64,000 nucleotides of DNA from Candidatus Binataceae bacterium (GCA_030038355.1 JASHPB010000247.1:1-64000), one strand, 5' to 3'; positions 1 through 10,244 are shown, counted from the stretch's first letter. The notes: generated from the sequence alone by a model not told the origin. Translations and numbers: made by a program.

Positions 1-1356
1 CAGCGAGTGCGATGGCGGCCAGGAACTTTCGGCTCCTACTCGAATCCGGGTTACGGAGTCGCGGGTGTCATCGTCGAGAAAATCAGCGGTGAACCGTTCG
101 AAGAATATATCGATGCCAACATACTGCGCCCGCTCGGCATGACTAATTCGGATTTCAGCTTGACTCCCGCGGTCAAGGCAGTACTCGCGCAGGGCTATGA
201 GTTCGATCCACCCAGGCCAGTACCCTACCTTCCGATTCTTTTGCGCTCCGCAGGAGAGCTTAAGTCATCCGCCAACGAGATGGCGAGATTCGTGCGAATG
301 ATGCTGAATCGGGGCGAATTGGATGGTGTCCGCATCGTGAGCGCCGGCTCTATAGACAGGATGGAAGTGTCCAAGACCAGTCTTGCAGCCCGCAGTGGGC
401 TGAAATACGGCTACGGCCTCGGCAACCTGGCGAGCGTCGACCACGCGTTTATCACTCACGGTCACGACGGTGGTTTGGATGGATTCTTGTCCGACTACAA
501 GTACGTTCCCGACCTGGGTGTCGGCTACTTCTTTTCGATCAATGATTCGTCATCGGGAAATGGCATTAGCGAATTGAATAATCTGCTCTTCGATTACGTG
601 ACCAGGGGGAAGGCTTCCCCGGCCAAAGCTCCTCAGGCTCCGTTGGATTCCAGAATCGGGGCAGCCACCGGAATGTACGAACTAGCTTCGCCTCGGGCGC
701 AGTGGGCGCAGTTCATCGCAGAGCTGTTGCTTCCGGGGTGGACATATATTCAAGGTGACCGGCTATACCGGCGCGGACTGATTCCGGGGCCGCCCAAATC
801 TTTGGTGTATTTGGGTGCGGGTCAAATCCGCACCGAAAAAGAAACGGCAGCCAGCGGCGTTTATTGCCAGGATCAGGATGGCGCCTGGTACGGATGCGGT
901 GCGCTCGGCTGCAACCGCAAGGTGAGCCCAGGGTGGCCAATCGCGCGCTTTCTGCTGATCATCGCAGCGCTCCTAGTGATGGCGAGTTCGCTGCTGTTCG
1001 CCCTGATCTGGATTCCCCGTAAGCTGCTCGGCCGGATGCGCGGCGTGACGCATCTTTCAGTCAGGACCTTGCCCTTGCTTGCCGTACTATCAGTGATCGC
1101 AATGTTCTGGATCCCGTGGGGCCAAACTCCGATCGTGTTAGGGCAGATCAATCGCGTAACGGTGGGCATTCTCGTGATGTCCCTCGTATTTCCGGTATTG
1201 TCTTTGTTGTCCTTGTCGGTGGTGCTTGGCTCGTTCAGATCCGAGATCAAACGGGGGGTTCGTTTGCATTCGCTCGCGGTCGCGGTGGCCTGCTGCGGAC
1301 TCAGCTGGTTTTTCGCATACTGGGGCCTGATCGGATTCCGCATATGGGCTGCATGA
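1..1356 (+). CDS. Serine hydrolase (beta-lactamase class C / esterase family) with C-terminal transmembrane segments, 5' truncated by window edge
   Basis: ORF open at the left edge; GTFGSYSNPGYGVAGVIVEKISGEPFEEYIDANILRPLGMTNSDF is typical of class C beta-lactamase-like hydrolases (YSN motif); hydrophobic C-terminal helices. Confidence 0.85.
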   Translation, partial: QRVRWRPGTFGSYSNPGYGVAGVIVEKISGEPFEEYIDANILRPLGMTNSDFSLTPAVKAVLAQGYEFDPPRPVPYLPILLRSAGELKSSANEMARFVRMMLNRGELDGVRIVSAGSIDRMEVSKTSLAARSGLKYGYGLGNLASVDHAFITHGHDGGLDGFLSDYKYVPDLGVGYFFSINDSSSGNGISELNNLLFDYVTRGKASPAKAPQAPLDSRIGAATGMYELASPRAQWAQFIAELLLPGWTYIQGDRLYRRGLIPGPPKSLVYLGAGQIRTEKETAASGVYCQDQDGAWYGCGALGCNRKVSPGWPIARFLLIIAALLVMASSLLFALIWIPRKLLGRMRGVTHLSVRTLPLLAVLSVIAMFWIPWGQTPIVLGQINRVTVGILVMSLVFPVLSLLSLSVVLGSFRSEIKRGVRLHSLAVAVACCGLSWFFAYWGLIGFRIWAA

Positions 1357-1444
1357 GAGGTCAGTCCAAGATGGTCCTGAGCTGCCATCGAGGGGCAGGC
1401 GCTGGACAACTGTCTCTTGAGGTCTTACTGGTTGAGCTAGGGTT

Positions 1445-1870
1445 TTGGATCCATTTGGGGGGGCGTCGATGGTGCACTTGCGCTTATCCGTCGTCCTCTC
1501 CGCGATAGGAACGCTGGCCGCGCTCCTGCTTTTGTGCCTCAACGTTGCGGCTCCCGCGGTTGTGCCGGACGCTCCGCCGATCGTTGGCGACTGGATTGGG
1601 ACACTCCGGATGGGTCAACAGGGCCTGCGCATTGCCTTGCACGTTAATCGCGATGCCTCCGGAGATTTCACCGTGACAATCGACAGTCCTGATCAAAAGG
1701 CCTTCGATCCCGACTGCGACCAGCTAATCTTCAGGGGCGGACAGCTGAGCTTCAGGGTTCCGACGATAAATGCGATTTATTGGGGCACTCTAAGTCCCGA
1801 CGGCAGAATTGTTGCGGGCGAGTAGGTCCAGAACAGCAGCCTCCATTGGATTTTTTACGCAAGACCCACT
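1445..1870 (+). pseudogene. Truncated secreted N-terminal domain of the type found ahead of alpha/beta hydrolases; in-frame TAG at 1823-1825
   Basis: Signal-peptide-like start, then PPIVGDWIGTLRMGQQGLRIALHVNRDASGDFTVTIDSPDQKA...GTLSPDGRIVAGE*VQNSS; similarity continues past the stop and in a neighbouring frame (PPLDFLRKTHF). Confidence 0.55.
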
Positions 1871-1949
1871 TTGCAGAATTGGCTTGCAGCGACTCGGCCA
1901 ATTGCGCGGTTTTCTGTTGTACAAATTTCGGCTTCCGGAAGGACCTCAG

Positions 1950-2960
1950 AACGCGGCGATGGCGGTGGGTCGCAGTTGGCGTCGCTCCTGTTGTCGTAGT
2001 CGAGATTTTGCCTGCCGCAAGCCGTGCCTATGAAAGGATCGGAGAAGCGCGATGCGCGCAACTACCGCCCCGGGAAAGCTGCCCGATGTCAACGGCCTTA
2101 AACCCCATCTGCTCTGCAAGGGGAGCGGCGCTCCTGTTGTGGTATTCGAGACAGGTTCGGCTAATCCATCCAGCACCTGCTTTGAGGTAGAGAATCAGGT
2201 CGCGGACCAAGGCCTCCACTTACGATCGACCTGGCCTCAGATGGAGCCAGCCGTCGTTAACCCTGCTCACGATGGCTCAGCAAGTAGCCGATCGTCACAC
2301 GCTGTTGAGAGCGCGGGAATCAGTGGACCTACATAGTGGTGGGCCATTCCTACGGAGGCACGCTGGTCCGATTGTTCGCCAAAAACTATCCGTCGCAGGT
2401 CTTTTGCATGGTTCTGGTTGAATCAGCGGAACAAGAATTCACCCATACGCCTTCCGTTTTCGCGGCAATGTGAAAGAATCTAGCGCCAATTCGGGACGAC
2501 GAACTCAAGGCGCGATTCGGACTGATCCGTTTTCGAATGCGCCGCGACCCCGATGATGCCGCCGCGTTTTCGACGCCTCGATACTTCTCGGCTGCGCTCG
2601 ATGAAGTTCGAATCAGTGGTTGGCGCTCCTGTCGAAATGCGCGTCGCCGATGGATCTGGCAAGCTCGGCGACCTCCCGTTAATTGTCATACGGCGCGGCA
2701 AGAAGTTCTCGGCTAAAGACGCGGCAAGCATAGGCATGCCAGCGGAACAACTCGAACAAAGCTGGAAAGAGGCTCAGGAGCGATTGGCCGCATTGTCCGA
2801 GAACAGCGATCTGATCGTCGCGGAAAGCAGCGAGCACGGCGTGCCATTCACCCAGCCGAGCCTCGTCGCCGACGAGATCGATCGAGTGGTGGACGCCGCG
2901 CGCCGCCGCCGCCCGGTCAAAGACTCAAGAATGTTGCGGCAACTGAAGCCGCCTCCAGCG
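1950..2960 (+). pseudogene. Alpha/beta hydrolase pseudogene (multiple frameshifts plus in-frame TGA)
   Basis: Pieces in different frames join into one alpha/beta hydrolase: RRWRWVAVGVAPVVVVEILPAASRAYERIGEAR / PGKLPDVNGLKPHLLCKGSGAPVVVFETGS / VVGHSYGGTLVRLFAKNYPSQVFCMVLVESAEQEF...FAAM*KNLAPIRDDELKARF / RVADGSGKLGDLPLIVIRRGKKF. GHSYGG nucleophile elbow preserved. Confidence 0.8.
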
Positions 2961-2980
2961 CGACTCAGTTTCCCGAGAGC

Positions 2981-3901
2981 TTGGGACAGATGCTTGAGCA
3001 CCTCCACCCGTCGAAGGATTCAAGAAGATGGGAGACATCTGATTGTCGACCCTCTGGCGACAGCCCGAAGCGAAAGCTATTTATGAGAGTTATGCTGGGT
3101 GATGACGCGCATTCCATCTTTGCCGGTCGCGGCATTTTGCGGCTGGAGCAGGCGCTGCCGCCGACTCTTGTGCGCGAAGCGCAGCGTGTCGTGCGCTCAG
3201 CTTTAGAGCGGCAGGGATTCTTGAGCGACGGCGTCTGGTGCTTCGACCGCATGACCCTGCCGCCATACCCGAGCATCGGCAAGATCGGGTTCAAGAAAAA
3301 CGAGGCATTCGACGCGCTGTCAACATCCGACCTCATTGAAGCGGTGGGATTTCTCGCCGGCGACCGCGACCTCGTCACAATGGGTCACCAGCAGCTCCTG
3401 CTCACATTCCCCAACGCGGACCGGTGGTCTGTTCCCTCGTCCATATGGCACGTGGATGCTCCGCGTCTGCCGTCGGCAGCGTGCCCCGGCGTCCAGACTT
3501 TTATCTTCCTCGAAGCAAGCGAGCATGAAGGGGGCGGCACACTCGTGGTGGCCGGGTCGCATCGGCTGCTCAATGACGGTCGATTCATCCGCTCAAAGGA
3601 CATAAAACGCCAGCTCAAGCGGTTTCCCTGCTTTCAACAACTGATGTCGGCAAACCTCGCCGATCGCGAACGGCTGTTAGGTTCTATAGGACACGTGGGC
3701 GAGGTGGAGATCGAAGTCGTGGAGATGACCGGGCGGCCCGGCGATGTCTGGTTGATGGACATGCGCGTGCTTCATAACCTGGCGCCCAACGCACGTTCCA
3801 CTCCGCGAGTGATGCTCACCCAACGTTTCGCTACGAAGTCCGCCTTCGATCGGATCGTTGAAGGATTCAGACCGGAAGAGCCGCAGCCAGCAGCGACGTA
3901 A
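2981..3901 (+). CDS. Phytanoyl-CoA dioxygenase-like Fe(II)/2-oxoglutarate oxygenase (start may be about 3083 or later)
   Basis: HVD...H facial-triad pattern: SIWHVDAPRLPSAACPGVQTFIFLEASEHEGGGTLVVAGSHRLL ... GDVWLMDMRVLHNLAPNARSTPRVMLTQRF. Confidence 0.75.
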   Translation: MGQMLEHLHPSKDSRRWETSDCRPSGDSPKRKLFMRVMLGDDAHSIFAGRGILRLEQALPPTLVREAQRVVRSALERQGFLSDGVWCFDRMTLPPYPSIGKIGFKKNEAFDALSTSDLIEAVGFLAGDRDLVTMGHQQLLLTFPNADRWSVPSSIWHVDAPRLPSAACPGVQTFIFLEASEHEGGGTLVVAGSHRLLNDGRFIRSKDIKRQLKRFPCFQQLMSANLADRERLLGSIGHVGEVEIEVVEMTGRPGDVWLMDMRVLHNLAPNARSTPRVMLTQRFATKSAFDRIVEGFRPEEPQPAAT

Positions 3902-4109
3902 CGTAGTAACCTCAGTACTGGACGCGGCCGCCGAATATGAACCGCGGGTCGTTGGCGATGCCGCGTTCGCGCGGCCTTCACGCCTGACCTTCATAAGTCC
4001 GCGATCAACCCTAACGGAGCGGCAAGCGGATTGGGCATGATTAATTACGCCCCTCCCATTGCGGGAATACGGGCGATATCGAATTTGCCTATCGGAATCC
4101 AGACGACCT

Positions 4110-4442
4110 CCTGACGATGAGCTTTTAATCAGAGGCTCGCTGCTATTTCGCGCCGATAGGAGCAAAATTCCGCTGCGAGTTGCTCTAGGCGCCAAGGACC
4201 CGCGCGGCGGACAGACCGAGTTCGAACAGATGGTCGCGGCGATCAAGAAAAATGGCGGGCCAGTGATTTAGGTGCTATGTCTCGACGAGCGCCCCGGCCT
4301 CGTTCGCCCCGCGCACAATCAGGATTTCATCGCACGGGGCGAGAAATTTCTTGCCGAACATCTGGACGGCCGATGCGAGCCCATGGAGGGTGAAAAAATC
4401 GAAGGCTCGTCGGCTGAAGTAAGGGCGATCGGTCCAAGCTAA
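4110..4442 (+). pseudogene. C-terminal remnant of an S9 (prolyl oligopeptidase-type) peptidase with in-frame TAG at 4269-4271
   Basis: RGSLLFRADRSKIPLRVALGAKDPRGGQTEFEQMVAAIKKNGGPVI*VLCLDERPGLVRPAHNQDFIARGEKFLAEHLDGRCEPMEGEKIEGSSAEV; one frame on both sides of the stop; no N-terminal catalytic part upstream. Confidence 0.7.
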
Positions 4443-4650
4443 GAAGGGTTCTTCTCTCGATTCCATACCGCGAAGGGCGCTGTATGCGCTCTCTTGAATT
4501 TTCTGCTGACTGGCGGGATCGCAACGCGCGCGCGGCTTGCCGTGGCCGGAGCGATCCGCCGATGATGGAAAATGGAAAGGATCGGATATAGATAGAGCCA
4601 CAGGCGACATCGACCGACGGGCTCCATGACGATTTGCACCGGAGGTGGCC

Positions 4651-5982
4651 ATGCCCAACTTTTCGCGCAATCGGACCTTGGCGGAATATCCGCGCGGCGC
4701 CCATCGATGGACCCTGCTGCTTCTGACCGTGCTCGCCGCCGTGCTCGCGGGCTATGAATTTCAGCTCGCACCGATCCTGCCGTTGTTGTTGCCCTTCCTG
4801 CACATGAGCCACTTACAGTACGGCTACTTCATCACTTTCACGGTTCTGATTGGCGCGATCTCGGCCTTCTTCGGCGGGCCGCTTGCGGATCGCTACGGAC
4901 GCGTGATGATTCTCGACAGCTGCCTCGCAGTGATCACGGTGCTCGTTTTCTGCAACGTCCTGATCGTGGGAATCAAATCGTTCGTGCTGGTTCGCACGAC
5001 TATGGCGATCGTGGGCGGGCTGATGGCGGGCGCGGGCGCCGCCCTGGTGCGCGATATGTCGCCGCGGCTCACGCGCGCGCTCGCGTTCGGGCTGCTCACG
5101 ATCGGTCCGGTCGGCTCCAACTATCTCGCCAACTTCATCGCGGGACTGACGCTGCCCATCTATCACACCTGGCAATCGCAAATGTGGATCATGGGTTTTC
5201 TCGCGATCGCGATGTACGCGCCCATCTTCCTATATCTGAAGGACCTGAGCCCGGAACTAAGGCTAAAGATTTTCCAGACCGAGATCGCGGCGCTCGAAAG
5301 TTCGGGCCGCCGACGCCTGACCGCGGCCGAATTGCCATCGAGCACACGCAATGCGTTCGCGATGCTGCTGGGTCACTTCGAGCCCTGGCTGATGGTGGTG
5401 CCCTTCACGATCAGCCTTTCGCTCTACATCGCGATCCAGGCCTTCGGGCCGCTGATGTTCACCGAATCGTTCCATTACACGCCGGCCGACGCGGCGCGGA
5501 TGAACTCCTACTTCTGGCTCGGCAACATCTTCGCGCTGATCGTAATCGGCGTGATTTCGGATCGGCTCCAGATGCGCCGGCCGATTTCGATCATCGGCGC
5601 CGTGCTAGTGTCGCTGCTGCTGGCGTGGTGGATTCCAACTTTCGGCGAAGCATTGCCGCGTCATCTGATGATCGTCGTCGCGACGCTGCTCGGATGCCTG
5701 CTCGCGATCGTGGCGGTGCCGTGGGCCGCGCAATATTCCGAAACGCTCGAAGACGCGTCGCCCGCTCTACAAGCGACAGGGTGGGCATTCTATGGCCTGG
5801 TGACGCGAGGATGGGTAGCGATTTCGGCGCCGCTGATGCTCGCGATCGCGGCGCACTACGGATGGGCCGCGTGGATGAAGCTCTCGCTCGCGGGGATGGT
5901 GCTCTACGCGGTGGCGATGCTTATCGCAAGCCGCCGCGCCCCAGTCGAAGAGCTCGCGCCCGCCGAAGCCCGCTCCGGCTGA
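4651..5982 (+). CDS. Major facilitator superfamily transporter
   Basis: About 12 hydrophobic segments, GGPLADRYGRVMILDS MFS loop motif. Confidence 0.9.
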   Translation: MPNFSRNRTLAEYPRGAHRWTLLLLTVLAAVLAGYEFQLAPILPLLLPFLHMSHLQYGYFITFTVLIGAISAFFGGPLADRYGRVMILDSCLAVITVLVFCNVLIVGIKSFVLVRTTMAIVGGLMAGAGAALVRDMSPRLTRALAFGLLTIGPVGSNYLANFIAGLTLPIYHTWQSQMWIMGFLAIAMYAPIFLYLKDLSPELRLKIFQTEIAALESSGRRRLTAAELPSSTRNAFAMLLGHFEPWLMVVPFTISLSLYIAIQAFGPLMFTESFHYTPADAARMNSYFWLGNIFALIVIGVISDRLQMRRPISIIGAVLVSLLLAWWIPTFGEALPRHLMIVVATLLGCLLAIVAVPWAAQYSETLEDASPALQATGWAFYGLVTRGWVAISAPLMLAIAAHYGWAAWMKLSLAGMVLYAVAMLIASRRAPVEELAPAEARSG

Positions 5983-5995
5983 TGGAGGAATCTTC

Positions 5996-7444
5996 ATGTC
6001 GGCGAAACTCAGCTCAAAGGAAATTCGCAAGCGTATCGGCCATCCGGTGATCGACGCCGACGGGCACTGGCTCGAGTTCGGGCCCTCGATCAACGACTAC
6101 TTGAAGGATGTTGGCGGGCAGAAGGTGGTCGACGCTTTCCGCCAGCGCGCTCACCACGTCCATAAGTCGCTCACGATGACTCCCGAGGAGCGCGCCCAGA
6201 CGCGGCGTGCGCAGGAGGCATTCTGGGGCGCGCCGACCAAGAACACGCTCGACCGCGCGACCGCGATGCTCCCGCGACTGCTCTACGAGCGGCTCGACGA
6301 GTTCGGCTTCGATTTCACGGTGCTCTATCCGACGGCGGGGCTCAGCCTCGGCCATATCGAGGAGGATGAAATCCGCCGCGCTGCGTGCCGCGCCTTCAAC
6401 ATGTACGCGGCACGCCAGTTCGGCGAGTTCAGTGACCGCATGACTCCGGCGGCGAGTATCCCGATGCATACTCCCGCCGAAGCGATCGACGAACTCGAAT
6501 ACTCAGTGAAGGAGCTCGGGCTCAAAGTGATCGTGATGACCAGCATGGTGCCGCGTCCGATTCCCGCCCTCGAGCGGAACGCATCTGAGTTCGGCGCGCT
6601 GGCGACCTGGCGTGACGTGTTCGGAATCGACAGTCCCTACGACTACGACCCGGTGTGGGCGAAGTGCGTCGAACTGGGCGTCATGCCCACGTTTCATGCG
6701 GGCACGCGCGGTGCAGCGTTTCGCACCTCGCCGAGCAATTTCGTTTACAACCATATCGGGCACTTCGCGGTCGCGGGCGAGGCCGTCGCCAAGGGCCTCT
6801 TCCTCGGTGGGGTGACGCGTCGCTTCCCGACGCTCAAGTTCGCATTTCTCGAGGGCGGCGTGGGATGGGCCTGCGGTCTCTATTCCGATCTGATCGGGCA
6901 CTGGAAGAAGCGTAACCGGCGCGCGCTCGAGGAAGTCGATCCCGCCAACCTCGATCGCAAGCTGATGCGCGAGTTGTTCGAGAAGTTTGGCGGGCATCAT
7001 CTTGCGGAGCTCCTCGATCACAGCGCGATTTTCGCGACCTCGGGCGCCAGTGCCACCGGCAACGTGAAAGACCTCGACGACTACTCCGCGTGCGGAATAG
7101 AGCATGCCGAGGATATCCGCGAGTTGTTCACACGGAACTTTTTTTTCGGATGCGAGGCTGACGATCCAGTCAATGCGTGGGCGTTCAGCACGAAGACCAA
7201 TCCTTACGGCGCGAAGATTCGCACGCTGCTGGGCTCGGATATTGGACATTTCGACGTCGTCAACATGAACGAGGTGCTGGAGGAGGCGTACGAGCTGGTT
7301 GACGATGGATTGATCACGGAGAAGGACTTCTGTGACTTTGTGTTCACAAATCCGCTGCACTTCTGGGCTGACGGCAATCCCAATTTCTTCAGCGGCACGA
7401 TTGTGGAGGAAGCGGCGGCTGAGGTGCTGCGCGCGTCGCATTAG
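5996..7444 (+). CDS. Amidohydrolase family (amidohydrolase_2-type) metal-dependent hydrolase
   Basis: VIDADGHWLEFGPSINDY start; FHAGTRG, LEGGVGWACGLYSDLIGHW and LLGSDIGHFD motifs; RBS-like GGAGG upstream. Confidence 0.88.
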   Translation: MSAKLSSKEIRKRIGHPVIDADGHWLEFGPSINDYLKDVGGQKVVDAFRQRAHHVHKSLTMTPEERAQTRRAQEAFWGAPTKNTLDRATAMLPRLLYERLDEFGFDFTVLYPTAGLSLGHIEEDEIRRAACRAFNMYAARQFGEFSDRMTPAASIPMHTPAEAIDELEYSVKELGLKVIVMTSMVPRPIPALERNASEFGALATWRDVFGIDSPYDYDPVWAKCVELGVMPTFHAGTRGAAFRTSPSNFVYNHIGHFAVAGEAVAKGLFLGGVTRRFPTLKFAFLEGGVGWACGLYSDLIGHWKKRNRRALEEVDPANLDRKLMRELFEKFGGHHLAELLDHSAIFATSGASATGNVKDLDDYSACGIEHAEDIRELFTRNFFFGCEADDPVNAWAFSTKTNPYGAKIRTLLGSDIGHFDVVNMNEVLEEAYELVDDGLITEKDFCDFVFTNPLHFWADGNPNFFSGTIVEEAAAEVLRASH

Positions 7445-7616
7445 ATCTAACGACCAAGATCACCGAGGCATTTCCCTTGCTTATCCCGGGAGAGGGCTAG
7501 GCGAGATTACAGGTTTGAAACTCTACGCACCCAGGCACTATCGGCATCAGACGAACCTCACCTTAGACGTCTCTCTGGTCAGGAGCGGAAGCTGGATGAC
7601 TGCGTGTCACGGACCG

Positions 7617-8378
7617 CTAGCGGCGCGATGAGCGGCGACTCGATTCTGCAGCCACTGCGGCGCGGCGCCGTCCCGCGACCAGGTCAAGAACTTCCACCAG
7701 CGTCGCGAAAGCCATGGCCGAGTAAATGTACCCCTTTGGTATGTGAAAGCCGGCAGCCTCGGCCACGAGGTTCATTCCGATGAGCAGCAGGAAGCCGAGC
7801 GCGAGCATCTTGATTGACGGATGCCGATTCACGAACTCACCGATCGCACCGGCGACGGTCAGCATGATGCCGATCGCGACCATCACCGCCGTCACCATCA
7901 CCCAAATTTGGTCGACGGTGCCGACCGCGGTGATTACGCTGTCGATCGAAAACACCAGGTCGAGCACCACGATCTGAGCAATCACACGCCTGAGCGTCGG
8001 CGCCGGTTTCGCGCCCGCGGCGTCGTGCCCGTGTCGACCTTCGACCTCTTCGTTGATTCCGTGCGCGGCCTTGTAGAGAAGGAAGAGGCCGCCGGCCATC
8101 AGAATTACGTCACGCCACGAAAAACCGTGTCCCATCATGAGGAAGAGTGGCGCCGTTAGATTCATCATCCACTTGAGACTGGCGAGCAACGCCAGTCGCA
8201 TCAGCAGCGCCAGCGACAGTCCGACCCGTCGCGCGTATACGCGCTGCCGGCGCGGAAGACGCGCGCCCAAAATCGCAATAAAGATCAGGTTGTCGATGCC
8301 GAGGACAATCTCGAGCGCAACCAGAAGAAGCAGACTGCCCAGGACTTCGAGGTCGATCAGCACGCGCCATCGTGACAT
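7617..8378 (-). CDS. TerC family integral membrane protein
   Basis: EIVLGIDNLIFIAILGARLP and VVLDLVFSIDSVITAVGTVDQIWVM duplicated TerC motifs; likely start MSRWRVLIDLEVLGSLL at 8378. Confidence 0.9.
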   Translation of the reverse strand: MSRWRVLIDLEVLGSLLLLVALEIVLGIDNLIFIAILGARLPRRQRVYARRVGLSLALLMRLALLASLKWMMNLTAPLFLMMGHGFSWRDVILMAGGLFLLYKAAHGINEEVEGRHGHDAAGAKPAPTLRRVIAQIVVLDLVFSIDSVITAVGTVDQIWVMVTAVMVAIGIMLTVAGAIGEFVNRHPSIKMLALGFLLLIGMNLVAEAAGFHIPKGYIYSAMAFATLVEVLDLVAGRRRAAVAAESSRRSSRR

Positions 8379-8500
8379 GTGCCCATGCTGGGGGACAGTA
8401 CGACACGTTGTGATGCGACTAAGCAGTGGATGAGCGCGTTCGTCGCACTGCGATCGATTGACTAATTGGCCCGGCGCCGCTATGCCAGTGTTCGGGCGGG

Positions 8501-9439
8501 ATGCCAAGTATTATGGCAAGCAGCCGTAGCAAGTTTCGACGCGTGCAGCTGGAGTGGAGGACAATGGTGACTAGACATCTACGAGCCATCGGGTTAATCA
8601 CGATCGCGACTCTTGTTGCCGCCGCGGCGCCTTGCAGCGCGCAGGATTTAGGATCGGCGATTGCAAACTACTTCATCAACTGGTTTCCGCGCGTTACACA
8701 AATCCAGAGCGAACAGCCGCACTGGGTCACGCCGCTGGTCACGGTGACGCCGCGGCTCGAAGAAGAGCTGCGATACGATCAGTTGTGGCAGGCTAACAAG
8801 CTGGGCGTTGCCACCGACAACTTCGGCGGCAGCAAGGGCCTCGAGCTGATACCTTTTCAGAACACGGAAGTAATTCTCGGTATCCCGCCGTGGATCGCCC
8901 ACAACGGACATATCGAGCGCGGGCCGGATGACGCGAGCGACGGCTGGGGCGACGAGACATTCCTCGTGAAGTACCGGCTGCTCTCCGCCAATGAGGACAA
9001 CGGCAACTACATCCTGACGGCCTTTATGGGTTTCTTGGCGCCGACTGGCGCGCGCGGCAACTCTGCAGGCCACGCGGAGTTTACACCCACGATCGCGGGC
9101 GGCAAGGGCTTTGGCGATTTCGATGTGCAATCTACTCTCGGTGTCACGTTTCCGAACGGCGGCGAGGATCGGCTCGGATGGCCGGTCGCGTGGAACACCG
9201 CTTTTCAGTATCGCCTCCTGAAATACTTCTGGCCCGAGCTGGAAACGAACTACACCTGGTTCGCGCAGGGCGAGCGCACGGGGCAGAGCCAACTTTTCCT
9301 TACGCCTGGAATCCTGCTCGGACGAATTCCGATTCACGATAGAGTCGGCGTGACGATTGGCGGCGGCTACCAAGTGGCGGTTACGACCCATCCCGCTTAT
9401 AACCACGAGGTTATCCTCAGCGCACGTATTCCGTTTTGA
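8501..9439 (+). CDS. Predicted outer-membrane beta-barrel protein with signal peptide (start probably 8564)
   Basis: Signal peptide LITIATLVAAAAPCSAQD; amphipathic beta repeats; C-terminal aromatic residue (VILSARIPF). Confidence 0.65.
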   Translation: MPSIMASSRSKFRRVQLEWRTMVTRHLRAIGLITIATLVAAAAPCSAQDLGSAIANYFINWFPRVTQIQSEQPHWVTPLVTVTPRLEEELRYDQLWQANKLGVATDNFGGSKGLELIPFQNTEVILGIPPWIAHNGHIERGPDDASDGWGDETFLVKYRLLSANEDNGNYILTAFMGFLAPTGARGNSAGHAEFTPTIAGGKGFGDFDVQSTLGVTFPNGGEDRLGWPVAWNTAFQYRLLKYFWPELETNYTWFAQGERTGQSQLFLTPGILLGRIPIHDRVGVTIGGGYQVAVTTHPAYNHEVILSARIPF

Positions 9440-9492
9440 TCGGAAGTGTCGGCTCGCGTAGTGTGGTCGAATCTCATCGAGGGGATACACCT

Positions 9493-9699
9493 ATGCCGCT
9501 CTCCGCGCGTAACCAGCTGAAGGGTGAAGTGACCGAAGTGGTCTTGGGCACGGTCACCGCGCTCATCACGGTTAAAGTCGGTGACAACCTGATCGAGTCT
9601 GTCATCACCAAGCACAGCGCCGAAGACCTCAAGCTCAAGAAGGGCGACAAGGTGACGGCGGTGATCAAGGCGACCGAGGTCATGGTCCAGAAAGACTAG
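9493..9699 (+). CDS. TOBE-domain molybdopterin/molybdate-binding protein (Mop-like)
   Basis: MPLSARNQLKGEVTEVVLGTVTALITVKVGDNLIESVITKHSAEDLKLKKGDKVTAVIKATEVMVQKD is a classic Mop/TOBE single domain. Confidence 0.93.
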   Translation: MPLSARNQLKGEVTEVVLGTVTALITVKVGDNLIESVITKHSAEDLKLKKGDKVTAVIKATEVMVQKD

Positions 9700-10244
9700 T
9701 GAAGAGAGCCGATTTCGTGCGGCGAGCCCGGTCGAAGCTGCGCGACTTCCGAAAGGTCGCGGCGCTCGCGCTCATCATCTGTATAGGCGCGTCCGCCGCG
9801 CCGCTCCTTGCCCAGGCACCTCAAGCAACGCTCACCGTTGGCGGCGAGGTCGCCAAGCCGTTAGTTCTGAGCGACGCTGACCTCGCCGCGTTCGGTGAGC
9901 AGACGGTCAACGTCACGGACGAGAAGGGCGATCCGGTCGCTTACTCAGGCGTGCCGGTTGGCGCGATTCTCACGAAGGCCGGCGCTCCGTTGGGCAAAGA
10001 CCTGCGTGGCCAGAACATGGCGATCGGAGTTATCGCGAAAGCCCCCGATGGTTACCAAGTGCTCTTTTCGCTGACCGATTTTGATCCAGCGTTCAGCGAT
10101 CGTACGGTTCTTTTGGTGGATAAGCGTGACGGCAAGCCGCTCGACAGTCACGAAGGTCCGCTCAGGCTCGTCGTGCCGGGCGACAAGCGACACGCGCGAT
10201 GGGTCCGTGGAATTACGAGACTTGTTGTCGTAAAGGTTCAGTGA
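9699..10244 (+). CDS. Secreted sulfite-oxidase-fold (oxidoreductase molybdopterin-binding-like) domain protein
   Basis: Signal peptide then GGEVAKPLVLSDADLAAF...YSGVPVGAILTKAGAPLG...GYQVLFSLTDFDPAFSDRTVLLVDKRDGKPLDSHEGPLRLVVPGDKRHARWVRGITRLVVVKV; overlaps the Mop stop codon. Confidence 0.8.
   Translation: MKRADFVRRARSKLRDFRKVAALALIICIGASAAPLLAQAPQATLTVGGEVAKPLVLSDADLAAFGEQTVNVTDEKGDPVAYSGVPVGAILTKAGAPLGKDLRGQNMAIGVIAKAPDGYQVLFSLTDFDPAFSDRTVLLVDKRDGKPLDSHEGPLRLVVPGDKRHARWVRGITRLVVVKVQ

Noticed and set aside
2336-2560. In-frame TGA at about 2471-2473 considered as a second selenocysteine site
   Set aside because: Located in an alpha/beta hydrolase with multiple frameshifts, not at a redox position; ordinary pseudogene mutation (probably Trp->stop).
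4269-4271. TAG within the S9 peptidase-like fragment considered as pyrrolysine/readthrough
   Set aside because: Gene lacks its N-terminal part; position corresponds to a Tyr-type residue; a decaying fragment is simpler.
6503-7441. 312-aa minus-strand ORF
   Set aside because: Antisense shadow of the amidohydrolase 5996..7444; composition typical of a spurious high-GC ORF.
8380-8510. Possible Mn-sensing (yybP-ykoY) riboswitch upstream of the TerC gene
   Set aside because: TerC genes can carry this element, but I could not identify its conserved motifs in the minus-strand leader.
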